Below are positions 54,496-62,876 of a stretch of DNA of 64,000 bases, piece after piece (the first letter of the stretch is position 1; every line of letters begins with the position of its first letter). The stretch is from positions 1 to 64,000 of the forward strand of contig JBHEOO010000007.1 in the NCBI GenBank assembly GCA_046260765.1, written 5' to 3'. Below the pieces are notes generated by a model, which searched no databases, was not told the origin of the DNA, and saw only the letters and a list, made by a program, of their open reading frames with translations. This DNA is from Chromatocurvus sp046260765. Lineage in GTDB: Bacteria; Pseudomonadota; Gammaproteobacteria; Pseudomonadales; Halieaceae. The position numbers and the translations under genes are program-made.

Positions 54496-55451
54496 TGATC
54501 CATGAATTCTACCCAGCTGTTGCGCTTGACGCCGAGAATGGCGCGATGCTGCTCCAGGTAACGTGCCGAGAGTGTGTCCAGGTCCTCGTGCCGTTGCGCC
54601 AGTTCGTCGACAGTCCACCAGACATTCCAGCTGTCGGCCAGTGACCAGTCGCTGCGATCGATCTGGCAGTTGGGAAGACGGTAGTGAAAAGTGGGACGCG
54701 ACTTGATGCGGTCGTCAGGCACGGCTGACTGCACTGCAGCCGCGTCAATCTCGCTGAACAGGGGCAGCATGTCCAGCGCCCGATTCCGCGTTGGATTGTG
54801 TTCCAGGTAGTCGGCAATGAGCTGCGCTGTTTGCGGGGGCTTTCTGGTAGAGAAAAGCTGACGCAGGTAAGCTTCCGGGTAGAGGTCAACGTAGTTGCTG
54901 GCGCGGCGTGTCAAATCGACCTCGTGTGCTTCCACCAGCCACCACTGCAGCAGGCTGAACGCGCGCAGATAATTCCAGATGGTGGTGTGATCGAGCGCAG
55001 GACAGCTGGCATTGATGTGCACGCCATAGGCGGCGATGAGTGACTTGCCGGTTCCCTGTGCACCCGCTTTTCGGAGCGCTTCGGTGAGAGGCAATAATTC
55101 ATCAAACCGATTGATGGCAACGGGTGGGCAGACCACTTCGACCGGTACCACAAGTTCCGCCGCCTGACTGAGCAGACTCACCCAGTCGTCCGCGGCAACG
55201 CCATCTGAGTCCTCCGCCTGCTGCTTGAGGAATTCCCAGTCGAGTTCAATGCTGAATACACCGAGACCGGGAACATCGAGGTCGCAGGCAGCGGCGGTTG
55301 CGTTTTTTCGCGTGGAAGCATACGCACCCTCGACCGCTTCTATGGTGCCAGCGAGTGATACGCCGGTGAATTCAATCTCGAAGCCTATAGTCCGCAGATC
55401 ACCGCCGTCGCCGCGCTGCACGCTCGGCTGTCTGAATTGACTCGTAGACAT
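54468..55451 (-). CDS. glutamine synthetase-like amidoligase
   Basis: A 327-aa protein of the amidoligase (COOH-NH2 ligase) family: LRTIGFEIEFTGVSL (the GxExE start that binds metal-ATP), AYGVHINASCPALDHTTIWNYLRAFSLL and YLEQHRAILG near the C-terminus. These form peptide-like or gamma-glutamyl amide bonds with ATP. Comparative genomics of the family notes pairing with class I amidotransferases, as here. The product is unknown. Confidence 0.83.
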   Translation of the reverse strand: MSTSQFRQPSVQRGDGGDLRTIGFEIEFTGVSLAGTIEAVEGAYASTRKNATAAACDLDVPGLGVFSIELDWEFLKQQAEDSDGVAADDWVSLLSQAAELVVPVEVVCPPVAINRFDELLPLTEALRKAGAQGTGKSLIAAYGVHINASCPALDHTTIWNYLRAFSLLQWWLVEAHEVDLTRRASNYVDLYPEAYLRQLFSTRKPPQTAQLIADYLEHNPTRNRALDMLPLFSEIDAAAVQSAVPDDRIKSRPTFHYRLPNCQIDRSDWSLADSWNVWWTVDELAQRHEDLDTLSARYLEQHRAILGVKRNSWVEFMDQWLRDRGLA

Positions 55452-55468
55452 TATTCAGCGTGGCGCAT

Positions 55469-55648
55469 TCAACCTTTCGGTCCAAAGATAAACCAGGCGA
55501 GCACTCCGAACAACGGCAACACGAGAATAACCAGCGTCCAGATAACCTTGGCACCTGTTCCCGCAGAGCTCTGGACTGTCTTGATGATTGCGTAAATAGA
55601 AATGGCCAGCCATATAAGGCCAAATAGACCACCTGTCTCAACACCCAT
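55469..55648 (-). CDS. small PLDc_N-type membrane protein
   Basis: A 59-aa protein of two helices: GLFGLIWLAISIYAIIKTVQS and GAKVIWTLVILVLPLFGVLAWFIFGP. This is the PLD nuclease N-terminal (cardiolipin synthase N) motif WxxvILxxPxxGxxxwfxfG as a stand-alone protein. GGAGAG lies 7-8 nt before ATG 55648. Function unknown. Confidence 0.82.
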   Translation of the reverse strand: MGVETGGLFGLIWLAISIYAIIKTVQSSAGTGAKVIWTLVILVLPLFGVLAWFIFGPKG

Positions 55649-55710
55649 TTTCAACTCTCCATCGCGCCCTGCGGGCCGGAAAACTTCCATGTTAACAGAT
55701 GTGAGGGGCG

Positions 55711-57021
55711 CTAGGCGTTATCCCGTTCGCGCTGTGCGGTTTTTTCCAGGTCCGGCAGAAGACGTTTTGAGGCAATGAGGAACATGAGAATGGCGATGAA
55801 CCCGACGCTGGCGGTAATCACCATGGCATAGCGCAGATTCTGGTCGCCGGCCATCGGTGCCAGCAGGTCACTCGCCAGTCCGGTCAGGAACGGACCCAGT
55901 CCCAGGCCGATCATGTTGAGAACGAAAAACAGGATGGCGGAGGTCACGGCGCGCATCCGCGGCGGCACCAGGGCGTGACATATGGCGATACTGGGCCCAA
56001 GGTACAGTGAATTGACGATACTGACACCGGCCAGCACAACCAGTACGCCGGTGGTGTTTTCACTGAGAATGACATAAAAGTAAGGGACAAACGCGGCGAT
56101 GCCGCCGATAACCGGTACGTAGACGTACCAGCGTTTGTCGTCCACACCCAGTCGGTCGCCCAGGTAGCCACCAAGGAAAGTGCCGATTGCCCCGGACAGA
56201 CCGGCCACGAGGGACAGAACGAGGCCCACGTCGGCAACGCTCATGCCATGGTTGCGTATCAGCAGAGAGGGCAGGAAATTGCCGTTGCCGTAGCTGACAT
56301 ACGACGTCAGCGCACACCCCATGGCGATGAACCAGAATGCCGGGCGCTGTTTGAGCAGTGCCATGGTTTCACGGAAACTCGGCTTGTGGTCGTCCCGGGA
56401 GGCCGCATCCCAGCGCCCGCGGGGCGGCTCCTTGACGGCCAGCAGCAGCACGACTGCAAGCAGGATGCCCGGCAGACCCACGACCATGAATGCTGCACGC
56501 CAGCCAAAGGCCTCTGCGAGAAGGCCCCCGAAGGCATAGCCCAGTAAAATGCCGATATAAATGCCGGATGAATAAAAGGAAAGCGCCGTGCCGCGCTGCT
56601 CAGGTGGGTAATAATCGCTGATCATCGAATGCGCGGGCGGGCTACCGCCTGCTTCCCCCAGGCCGACGCCGACCCGGGCGAGAAGCAACTGGCCATAGTT
56701 CTGGACCAGGCCGGAAACCGCTGTCATTCCGCTCCACACGGTCAGCGCAACCGCAATAATGTTTCGCCGGTTGCTGCGGTCGGCCAGGTAAGCGATGGGG
56801 ATGCCGGCAGAAACATAGATAACGGCAAAGGTAAAGCCGCTCAGCAGGCCAAGCTGGGCATCACTCAGATCCATGTCCGCCCTGATCGGCTCCTGCAGAA
56901 TCACCAGGATTTGCCGGTCAATAAAGTTGAAGGCGTATACCAGGGTCAGCATGACCAATACGAAGCGCCTGTAGCCTGCACTGTACTGGTCTGCCGGTCG
57001 ATGATGCTTGTTATCGTTCAC
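55711..57021 (-). CDS. MFS transporter (spinster-like)
   Basis: A 436-aa 12-helix permease. NFIDRQILVILQEPIRADMDLSDAQLGLLSG is the N-terminal segment of the spinster-like MFS branch common in marine and aromatic-degrading proteobacteria. ARVGVGLGEAGGSPPAHSMISDYYPPEQRGTALS holds motif B/C, and the DRSNRR loop is motif A. Substrate unknown. Monocistronic, divergent from moaC. Confidence 0.88.
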   Translation of the reverse strand: MNDNKHHRPADQYSAGYRRFVLVMLTLVYAFNFIDRQILVILQEPIRADMDLSDAQLGLLSGFTFAVIYVSAGIPIAYLADRSNRRNIIAVALTVWSGMTAVSGLVQNYGQLLLARVGVGLGEAGGSPPAHSMISDYYPPEQRGTALSFYSSGIYIGILLGYAFGGLLAEAFGWRAAFMVVGLPGILLAVVLLLAVKEPPRGRWDAASRDDHKPSFRETMALLKQRPAFWFIAMGCALTSYVSYGNGNFLPSLLIRNHGMSVADVGLVLSLVAGLSGAIGTFLGGYLGDRLGVDDKRWYVYVPVIGGIAAFVPYFYVILSENTTGVLVVLAGVSIVNSLYLGPSIAICHALVPPRMRAVTSAILFFVLNMIGLGLGPFLTGLASDLLAPMAGDQNLRYAMVITASVGFIAILMFLIASKRLLPDLEKTAQRERDNA

Positions 57022-57157
57022 GCGGCTTCCTCGGCGGTGATTTGTCAGCGACTACTCGGCGTGCAGAACTCTGACATAAAGTTCGATAGATTGGTATTTC
57101 TGGCATCACCTGTTGGCCTTGGTTAGACTGCACCTCCGCTGATTTTCGAGAACAGGC

Positions 57158-57655
57158 ATGTCCGGACTGACCCATATTGATGATTCGGGTGCTGCGCACA
57201 TGGTCAACGTGGGCGAAAAGACCGTCACACAGCGCAGTGCCCGGGCCCGTAGCAGTGTTCGAATGCAGCCCGCAACGCTTGCCACGCTGCGCGATAATGG
57301 CTTTGCCAAAGGCGATGTGCTGTCCGTGGCGCGCATTGCCGGTATCCAGGGCGCAAAGCGCTGCTCGGAGCTGATCCCGCTCTGCCATCCCCTGATGCTG
57401 GAGAGCGTGGATGTCGAACTGTCGCTGAGTGAAGAGCTGCCGGGCGTCGTCGTCGAAGCGGAGTGTCGTCTCAGCGCGAAAACCGGCGTCGAGATGGAAG
57501 CGCTGGCGGCAGTAACGGTGGCGGCACTCACGATCTACGACATGTGCAAATCGGTCGATAAGAGCATGGTGATCACTGAGACATTCCTGCTGAGCAAGCG
57601 CGGCGGCCGCTCCGGCGACTGGCACCACCCGATGGTCGGAGAGTCGACGTCATGA
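57158..57655 (+). CDS. moaC: cyclic pyranopterin monophosphate synthase MoaC
   Basis: A 165-aa MoaC: LTHIDDSGAAHMVNVGEKTVTQRSARA, KGDVLSVARIAGIQGAKRCSELIPLCHPLMLE and EMEALAAVTVAALTIYDMCKSVDKSM are the canonical active-site segments. It converts the MoaA product to cPMP in molybdenum cofactor synthesis. It heads moaC-moaD-moaE; moaA and moaB are not here. The stop overlaps moaD by 4 nt. Confidence 0.96.
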   Translation: MSGLTHIDDSGAAHMVNVGEKTVTQRSARARSSVRMQPATLATLRDNGFAKGDVLSVARIAGIQGAKRCSELIPLCHPLMLESVDVELSLSEELPGVVVEAECRLSAKTGVEMEALAAVTVAALTIYDMCKSVDKSMVITETFLLSKRGGRSGDWHHPMVGESTS

Positions 57656-57903
57656 GGGTGCTTTTTTTTGCCAGCGTTCGCGAACGGCTTGGCTGTACAG
57701 AGATTGACTTTACCGACGGGTCTGCCGAGATGACCACGAAGACCTTGCGCGACGCGTTGATTTTGCGAGGGGGCGAGACCTGGCGGGAGGTGCTTAGTCA
57801 GCCCAATCTTATTTGCGCCGTTAACCAGGCCGTGGTTTATGCGGAAGTGCCGCTGGGCTGTAATGACGAGGTCGCCTTTTTCCCACCGGTTACCGGGGGC
57901 TGA
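57652..57903 (+). CDS. moaD: molybdopterin synthase small subunit MoaD
   Basis: An 83-aa ubiquitin-like protein starting MRVLFFASVRERLGCTEID and ending FFPPVTGG, the double glycine that is thiocarboxylated to give sulfur to cPMP. Overlaps moaC by 4 nt and is followed by moaE after 5 nt. Confidence 0.95.
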   Translation: MRVLFFASVRERLGCTEIDFTDGSAEMTTKTLRDALILRGGETWREVLSQPNLICAVNQAVVYAEVPLGCNDEVAFFPPVTGG

Positions 57904-57908
57904 GTTCT

Positions 57909-58373
57909 GTGTTCTCTGTAAGGCTTCAGCAGGGCGACTTCGATCCAGGTGCCCTCGAAGGCGAGCTGCGAGGCGGCGGCATCGATATCGGCGCGACCGC
58001 ATGTTTCACCGGCTATGTCCGGCGTGATCCGGAACGTCCTCAGCTCAGCGGCCTCAGCGTAGAGCACTACCCTGGTATGACAGAAAAGGCGATTGAGGCG
58101 GCTATGGTTGAGGCGTCGGTGCGCTGGCCGCTGGAATCGGTTCGCGTGGTGCATCGGATTGGTCCGCTCTACCTGGGCGACCGTATCGTCTGGGTCGGCG
58201 TTGCATCGTCTCATCGGGCGGCAGCGTTTGCCGCCTGCGAATTCATCATGGATACGCTGAAAACAACGGCACCCTTGTGGAAACGCGAACTGGGTCTGCC
58301 GGGGGAGCCCTGGGTGGAAGCGCGGGAGCATGATGTGGCGCGCGCTGCGCGCTGGCGAAAGGAATCTTTATGA
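57909..58373 (+). CDS. moaE: molybdopterin synthase large subunit MoaE
   Basis: A 154-aa MoaE: ACFTGYVRRD, LSVEHYPGMTEKAIEAAM, RVVHRIGPLYLGDRIVWVGVASSHRAAAFAACEFIMDTLKTTAPLWKRE, with the catalytic lysines in KTTAPLWKRE. Makes molybdopterin with MoaD. GTG start. The stop overlaps the flavin reductase gene by 4 nt. Confidence 0.95.
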   Translation: MFSVRLQQGDFDPGALEGELRGGGIDIGATACFTGYVRRDPERPQLSGLSVEHYPGMTEKAIEAAMVEASVRWPLESVRVVHRIGPLYLGDRIVWVGVASSHRAAAFAACEFIMDTLKTTAPLWKRELGLPGEPWVEAREHDVARAARWRKESL

Positions 58374-58861
58374 CAATCAATACCCGCGAGCTGCGGAATA
58401 CACTCGGACAATTTGCCACGGGAGTCTGCCTCGTCACGATAAACGGGACAGATGGACGCGCACTGGCGCTGACCATTAACTCCTTCGCCTCAGTGTCTCT
58501 TGATCCGCCGCTGGTGCTGTGGAGTCTGCAGCGTGATGCCGACACATACACGCAATTCGTCAATGCATCCGAGTACGCCATAAGCGTACTGACGAGCGCG
58601 CAGCAGAATCACTCCAATCGCTACGCAATGAAAGATGGACATGAGCTTGATGCCAGTCACTACACCCTGGGCGACAACGGCGCACCGGTGATCACCGGTG
58701 CCCTTGCTGGCTTTGAGTGCAGCCTCGATGCCGTTCACCCGGGCGGCGATCACGTGATCCTCGTCGGCAGGGTGACGCGGTTCTGGCGCGGCGCACCGGG
58801 CGAGCCTCTGGTGTTTTTTGGCGGCGGCTACCGCCAGCTCGATCAAGGAGGTGCGGCATGA
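58370..58861 (+). CDS. flavin reductase family protein
   Basis: A 163-aa FMN-binding split-barrel reductase: NTLGQFATGVCLVTI, LTINSFASVSLDPPLVLWSLQRDADTY and GDHVILVGRVTRF...PLVFFGGGYRQL. It supplies reduced flavin to a partner monooxygenase not visible here. Coupled to moaE and to the Nudix gene by 4-nt overlaps. Confidence 0.9.
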   Translation: MTINTRELRNTLGQFATGVCLVTINGTDGRALALTINSFASVSLDPPLVLWSLQRDADTYTQFVNASEYAISVLTSAQQNHSNRYAMKDGHELDASHYTLGDNGAPVITGALAGFECSLDAVHPGGDHVILVGRVTRFWRGAPGEPLVFFGGGYRQLDQGGAA

Positions 58862-59412
58862 TGAAGTACTGTAGCGCCTGTGGTGCCGGCATCAGCTACC
58901 GGATTCCTGACGGCGACGATCGCGAGCGCGCTGTCTGTGACGACTGTGACACCATTCACTACGTGAACCCCCGCATTATCGTGGGCTGCCTGCCGGAGTA
59001 TCAGGGCCGTCTTCTTTTGTGCCTCAGGTCCATCGAGCCCAGAAAGGGGTTCTGGACGCTTCCGGCGGGTTTCATGGAAAACGGCGAAACCACAGAGCAG
59101 GGTGCCGCACGGGAGACCTGGGAAGAGGCTCGGGCCCGGGTAGAGGATCTTTCGCTTTATCGGGTTTACGATGTGCCCTACATCAATCAGGTTTACATGT
59201 TCTACCGCTGCAGGCTCGTCGATGGCAGCCACAACGCCGGACCTGAAAGCCTCGACACCCGGCTGTTCGCCCCGGATGAGATACCCTGGGACGATCTCGC
59301 CTTTCCGTCGGTGTATCGAGCGTTGGCATCGTACCTGCGCGATCGTGAGTCGGAAAATGCCTTTCCCGTGCAGGTCGAAACCATTCTGCGTCGGCGCGAC
59401 GCTGGCGGCTGA
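58858..59412 (+). CDS. Nudix hydrolase with N-terminal zinc ribbon
   Basis: A 184-aa protein. Residues 5-33 are a zinc ribbon (CSACGAGI...CDDCDTIHYVNP). The Nudix box is GFMENGETTEQGAARETWEEARARV (GxxxExxE-type with REtwEEa). This matches NudC-like/ADP-ribose or FAD-type pyrophosphatases. ATG 58858 overlaps the flavin reductase stop; the longer upstream frame is an out-of-frame shadow of that gene. A flavin-nucleotide substrate would suit the neighbour but is not shown. Confidence 0.88.
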   Translation: MMKYCSACGAGISYRIPDGDDRERAVCDDCDTIHYVNPRIIVGCLPEYQGRLLLCLRSIEPRKGFWTLPAGFMENGETTEQGAARETWEEARARVEDLSLYRVYDVPYINQVYMFYRCRLVDGSHNAGPESLDTRLFAPDEIPWDDLAFPSVYRALASYLRDRESENAFPVQVETILRRRDAGG

Positions 59413-59469
59413 TGAACAGCACCAGCTTGCAGATCATTCTATCCAACGTCTTCCCATGAGGAGTATTCC

Positions 59470-59958
59470 ATGGCTTTTCCCAAAGTCGGCAACCTTGCCC
59501 CCGCGTTCACCCTGGCAGATCAGGATGGCAATAAGGTCAGCCTGAAGGATTTCAGGGGCACCCAGAATGTGGTGCTCTATTTTTACCCCAAGGCGATGAC
59601 GCCGGGCTGCACGGTGCAGGCCTGTGGGCTGCGCGACAGTCAGGCTGAGTTGAAGAAGCTGGATACGGTGGTGCTGGGGGTCAGTCCGGATCCCGTTGCG
59701 CGACTGGGCAAATTCATCGAAAAGCAGGATCTCAACTTCACGCTGCTATCCGACGAGGACCATGCGATCGCCGAGAAATACGGGGCCTGGGGTCTGAAGA
59801 AGTTCATGGGGCGCGAGTCCATGGGCATTCTCAGAAGCACCTTCGTGATTGGCAAAGATGGCCGGCTGAAGCACGTCATGGACAAGGTCAAGACCAAGAG
59901 CCACCACGATGACGTGATCGCGGTCATACGCGAACTGGGTCTCGACAGCGCGGACTGA
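59470..59958 (+). CDS. bcp: thioredoxin-dependent thiol peroxidase, Bcp/PrxQ type
   Basis: A 162-aa peroxiredoxin: PAFTLADQDGNKVSLKDFRG, YFYPKAMTPGCTVQACGLRD (peroxidatic Cys about 45, second Cys five residues on) and TFVIGKDGRL. The T-P-G-C-T...C spacing is that of BCP/PrxQ. It reduces hydroperoxides in the cytoplasm. A GAGGAG site is 7 nt upstream. Intact, unlike the amber-interrupted redoxin at 18.4 kb. Confidence 0.93.
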   Translation: MAFPKVGNLAPAFTLADQDGNKVSLKDFRGTQNVVLYFYPKAMTPGCTVQACGLRDSQAELKKLDTVVLGVSPDPVARLGKFIEKQDLNFTLLSDEDHAIAEKYGAWGLKKFMGRESMGILRSTFVIGKDGRLKHVMDKVKTKSHHDDVIAVIRELGLDSAD

Positions 59959-60023
59959 CGGCAGACAGACAGGTCCTCGATCGCCAGCGCCACTGACAAG
60001 GCTCTTTGTGCCGCTGCGGCAAA

Positions 60024-60052
60024 TTGCCCCGCCACCCCAAACCGGGTACATT
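60024..60052 (+). promoter_or_regulatory. sigma-70-like promoter candidate for yajC
   Basis: TTGCCC (60024-60029), 17 bases, TACATT (60047-60052), about 45 nt before the yajC ATG. Spacing is ideal and each hexamer matches the consensus at four positions. Confidence 0.5.
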
Positions 60053-60096
60053 GCGCGGCTTCTTATTCAACTCAGGCCAACCGCGGAGAACTACAC

Positions 60097-60435
60097 ATGA
60101 GCCTTTTTATCGCACAAGCGCACGCGCAGACCGGACAGCCGCCCGCCGGGGGTGGAGAACTTTTCCAGATCGCCTTCCTGGTCGGTCTGTTTGTGCTTTT
60201 TTACTTTATCGCCATCAGGCCGCAGCGCAAGCGGCAGAAAGAGCACGCGGAAATGGTCGGCGCTCTGTCCAAGGGTGATGAGGTCGTCACGAGCTCGGGC
60301 ATTCTCGGTCGCATCAAGAACCTGGACGATAATTACATGGTGCTGACGGTGGCGGATAACGTTGACCTGAAGTTCCAGCGTATCCATGTTCACGCGGTTC
60401 TACCCAAAGGCACGCTGAAGTCAATCAGCGCATAA
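60097..60435 (+). CDS. yajC: preprotein translocase accessory subunit YajC
   Basis: A 112-aa YajC: one helix (FQIAFLVGLFVLFYFIAIRPQ), then QRKRQKEHAEMVGALSKGDEVVTSSGILGRIKNLDDNYMVLTVADNVDLKFQR. It associates with SecDF. Normally tgt-yajC-secD-secF are together; here an amino-acid symporter follows 24 nt later and no secD or secF is in view. Confidence 0.93.
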   Translation: MSLFIAQAHAQTGQPPAGGGELFQIAFLVGLFVLFYFIAIRPQRKRQKEHAEMVGALSKGDEVVTSSGILGRIKNLDDNYMVLTVADNVDLKFQRIHVHAVLPKGTLKSISA

Positions 60436-60459
60436 CCCAAAAACCCCGGGACCTCTGCC

Positions 60460-61809
60460 ATGAGCGATCTGATCGTAACCATCAATGCCTGGGCCTGGGG
60501 TCCGTTGATGCTCATACTGCTGCTGGGTACGGGGATCTATCTGACGCTGGGGCTCCGACTTCTGACCATCAGGCGTATCCCGCGGGCTTTTGGCCTGCTG
60601 CTTGGGGGGCGGGTCGGTGCCGGGGGTGGCGATATTTCGCCGTTCAGCGCGCTCATGACCTCTCTTTCGGCGACGATCGGCACTGGCAACATTGCTGGCG
60701 TGGCGACGGCGCTGGCGCTCGGGGGTAGCGGAGCCCTGTTCTGGATGTGGTTGACGGCATTGTTCGGCATGGCCACCAAATACGCAGAGGCGGTTTGCGC
60801 CGTACGATTTCGCGAGCAGGACACACAGGGCAACTACAGCGGTGGCCCCATGTATTACATCCGCAACGGACTGCATCGACGCTGGCACTGGCTCGCCTAT
60901 GCCTTTGCCATATTCGGCGGCCTCGCGGGATTTGGCATTGCCAACACCGTACAGTCCAACTCCATTTCCCAGGTCCTGAACGACTCCTACGGTGTTCCGC
61001 CGCTACTGACTGGCGGCGTATTGATGGTGCTTGTCGGGGCTGTGGTGCTGGGCGGTATTCGCCGCATTGCGACGGTGGCGAGTTATCTTGTGCCGATCAT
61101 GGCCTGCAGCTACATTCTGATGAGCATTATTGTCATTATTTTGAACCTGTCTGAAGTACCGGCGGCAGTCGTCGAGATTGTCAGCTCTGCGTTCACCGGT
61201 TCTGCGGCGGCGGGTGGCTTTGCCGGGGCGACGGTATGGGCCGCCATCCGGTTCGGTGTTGCGCGCGGTATTTTCTCCAACGAGGCGGGGCTTGGCAGTG
61301 CGCCGATCGCTCACGCGGCGGCAAGGACCAACCAGCCGGTGCAGCAGGGCATGATTGCCATGCTGGGAACGTTCATTGACACGTTGGTTGTGTGCACGAT
61401 GACGGGCCTGGTCATCGTTATCATGGATGTGTTGCCGACCGGGGTCAGTGGCGCAAGCCTGACCTCAATGGCTTTCGCCGGCGCGTTTCCGGGTGGAGAA
61501 ATAATCGTCAACATCGGGCTCTGTCTATTCGGCTTTACCACGATCATCGGCTGGTCTTTCTACGGCGAGCGGTGCCTGGTGTTTCTGTTTGGCACCCGCG
61601 CAATTCTGCCGTTTCGTCTGCTCTGGGTTCTGGCAATTCCCATCGGCACGGTCATCCAGCTGGAAATGGTGTGGCTGGTTGCGGATACCTTGAATGCGTT
61701 CATGGCCATCCCTAACCTGATTGCCCTGCTGCTGCTGGGTCCGCTGGTGTTCCGAGTTTCACGCGAGTACTTCGCCTCCACCGAGAGCGCGCCACAACAA
61801 AGAGTCTGA
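60460..61809 (+). CDS. alanine/glycine:cation symporter (AGCS family)
   Basis: A 449-aa sodium-coupled amino-acid carrier of about 11 helices. SALMTSLSATIGTGNIAGVATALALGGSGALFWMWLTALFGMATKYAEA is the family signature, and GVARGIFSNEAGLGSAPIAHAAA the second conserved segment. Imports alanine or glycine with Na+. Follows yajC closely and may share its promoter. Confidence 0.92.
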   Translation: MSDLIVTINAWAWGPLMLILLLGTGIYLTLGLRLLTIRRIPRAFGLLLGGRVGAGGGDISPFSALMTSLSATIGTGNIAGVATALALGGSGALFWMWLTALFGMATKYAEAVCAVRFREQDTQGNYSGGPMYYIRNGLHRRWHWLAYAFAIFGGLAGFGIANTVQSNSISQVLNDSYGVPPLLTGGVLMVLVGAVVLGGIRRIATVASYLVPIMACSYILMSIIVIILNLSEVPAAVVEIVSSAFTGSAAAGGFAGATVWAAIRFGVARGIFSNEAGLGSAPIAHAAARTNQPVQQGMIAMLGTFIDTLVVCTMTGLVIVIMDVLPTGVSGASLTSMAFAGAFPGGEIIVNIGLCLFGFTTIIGWSFYGERCLVFLFGTRAILPFRLLWVLAIPIGTVIQLEMVWLVADTLNAFMAIPNLIALLLLGPLVFRVSREYFASTESAPQQRV

Positions 61810-61858
61810 GCCTGGTGCCGCGCCTGCGCGTGGCTTCCCTCGCCAACAAGGGCACGCT

Positions 61859-62776
61859 ATGCTGGCGTCCATGGGCGTCACACTGCAAAACAAGCTCGTC
61901 ATAGCGATTTCCTCGCGAGCGCTGTTTGATCTCAACGAGAGTCACCAGGTTTTCACGGATCAGGGGCTTGCCGCGTATTCTGAGTACCAGGTGGCCAGGG
62001 AAGAGGAGCCCCTGGAGCCGGGAGAGGCTTTCCCCCTGGTCCAGAAGCTGCTGCGGATCAACGAGCGCCTGGACGGTGAGGCGCGAGTCGAAGTCGTGTT
62101 GTTGTCGCGTAACAGCGCCGATACCGGCCTGAGGGTGTTCAACTCCGTCCAGCATTACGGTCTTGCCATCAGTCGTGCGGCCTTCTGTGGTGGCGCAAGT
62201 CCCTGGCGCTACATCAATGCCTTTGGTTGCCAGCTGTTCTTGTCGAATGAGGCTGAGGACGTGCGTTACGCGCTGGACTGCGGTGTCGCTGCAGCGACCC
62301 TGGTCTCCAACAAGAGCGGCGGCGGGGCCGCAGACCAGCTGCGTTTCGCCTTCGACGGCGATGCCGTGGTGTTCTCCGATGAAGCCGAACGCGTGTTCAA
62401 GGAAGAGGGGCTTGCAGCCTTTACCGCCAGCGAACTCGCCTCTGCGCGCACGCCCCTGAGCGGCGGTCCGTTCAAGGGATTTCTGTCGGCGTTGCATCAG
62501 CTGCAGAAAGCCTTTCCCGCCGCTGAGTCACCCATTCGTACCGCGCTTGTTACTGCGCGCTCGGCGCCGGCTCATGAGCGGGTCATTCGCACCTTGCGTG
62601 CCTGGGATATCCGTATTGATGAATCCATCTTCCTCGGCGGGCTCGACAAGGGCGAGTTTCTGCGCGCCTATCAGGCCGATGTGTTTTTTGATGATCAGGA
62701 ATCGCATTGCCAGTCGGCGGGTTCTCACGTTGCTACTGGACACGTCCCCCATGGCGTATCCAATCCAGCGACCTGA
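61859..62776 (+). CDS. 5'-nucleotidase (NT5C1-like)
   Basis: A 305-aa protein of the cytosolic 5'-nucleotidase PF06189-type family: LVIAISSRALFDLNESHQVF (first Asp motif), VVLLSRNSADTGLRVFNSVQHYGL, AFCGGASPWRYINAFGCQLFLSN, FDGDAVVFSDEAERVF and FDDQESHC. These are HAD-like phosphatase motifs; it would dephosphorylate nucleoside monophosphates. ATG 61859 or 61871 may start it; the longer upstream frame overlaps the symporter and is unlikely. Confidence 0.87.
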   Translation: MLASMGVTLQNKLVIAISSRALFDLNESHQVFTDQGLAAYSEYQVAREEEPLEPGEAFPLVQKLLRINERLDGEARVEVVLLSRNSADTGLRVFNSVQHYGLAISRAAFCGGASPWRYINAFGCQLFLSNEAEDVRYALDCGVAAATLVSNKSGGGAADQLRFAFDGDAVVFSDEAERVFKEEGLAAFTASELASARTPLSGGPFKGFLSALHQLQKAFPAAESPIRTALVTARSAPAHERVIRTLRAWDIRIDESIFLGGLDKGEFLRAYQADVFFDDQESHCQSAGSHVATGHVPHGVSNPAT

Positions 62777-62833
62777 CTGACCGCCTGGTCCGCGGCCTTT
62801 TAGTTGTCATGAAATGGGCTTCATGGCTATTCT

Positions 62834-62867
62834 TCACTGACAGGGGCTATGACGCCCCTGTCAGTGA
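62834..62867 (+). promoter_or_regulatory. 14-bp perfect hairpin before cysB
   Basis: TCACTGACAGGGGC, loop TATGAC, GCCCCTGTCAGTGA: a perfect 14-bp inverted repeat with a 6-base loop. It ends 9 nt before the cysB ATG, and its last two bases are part of the GAGGG ribosome binding site. No T-run follows. It could end the upstream transcript, bind a regulator, or control cysB translation. Confidence 0.65.
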
Positions 62868-62876
62868 GGGCCGTTT

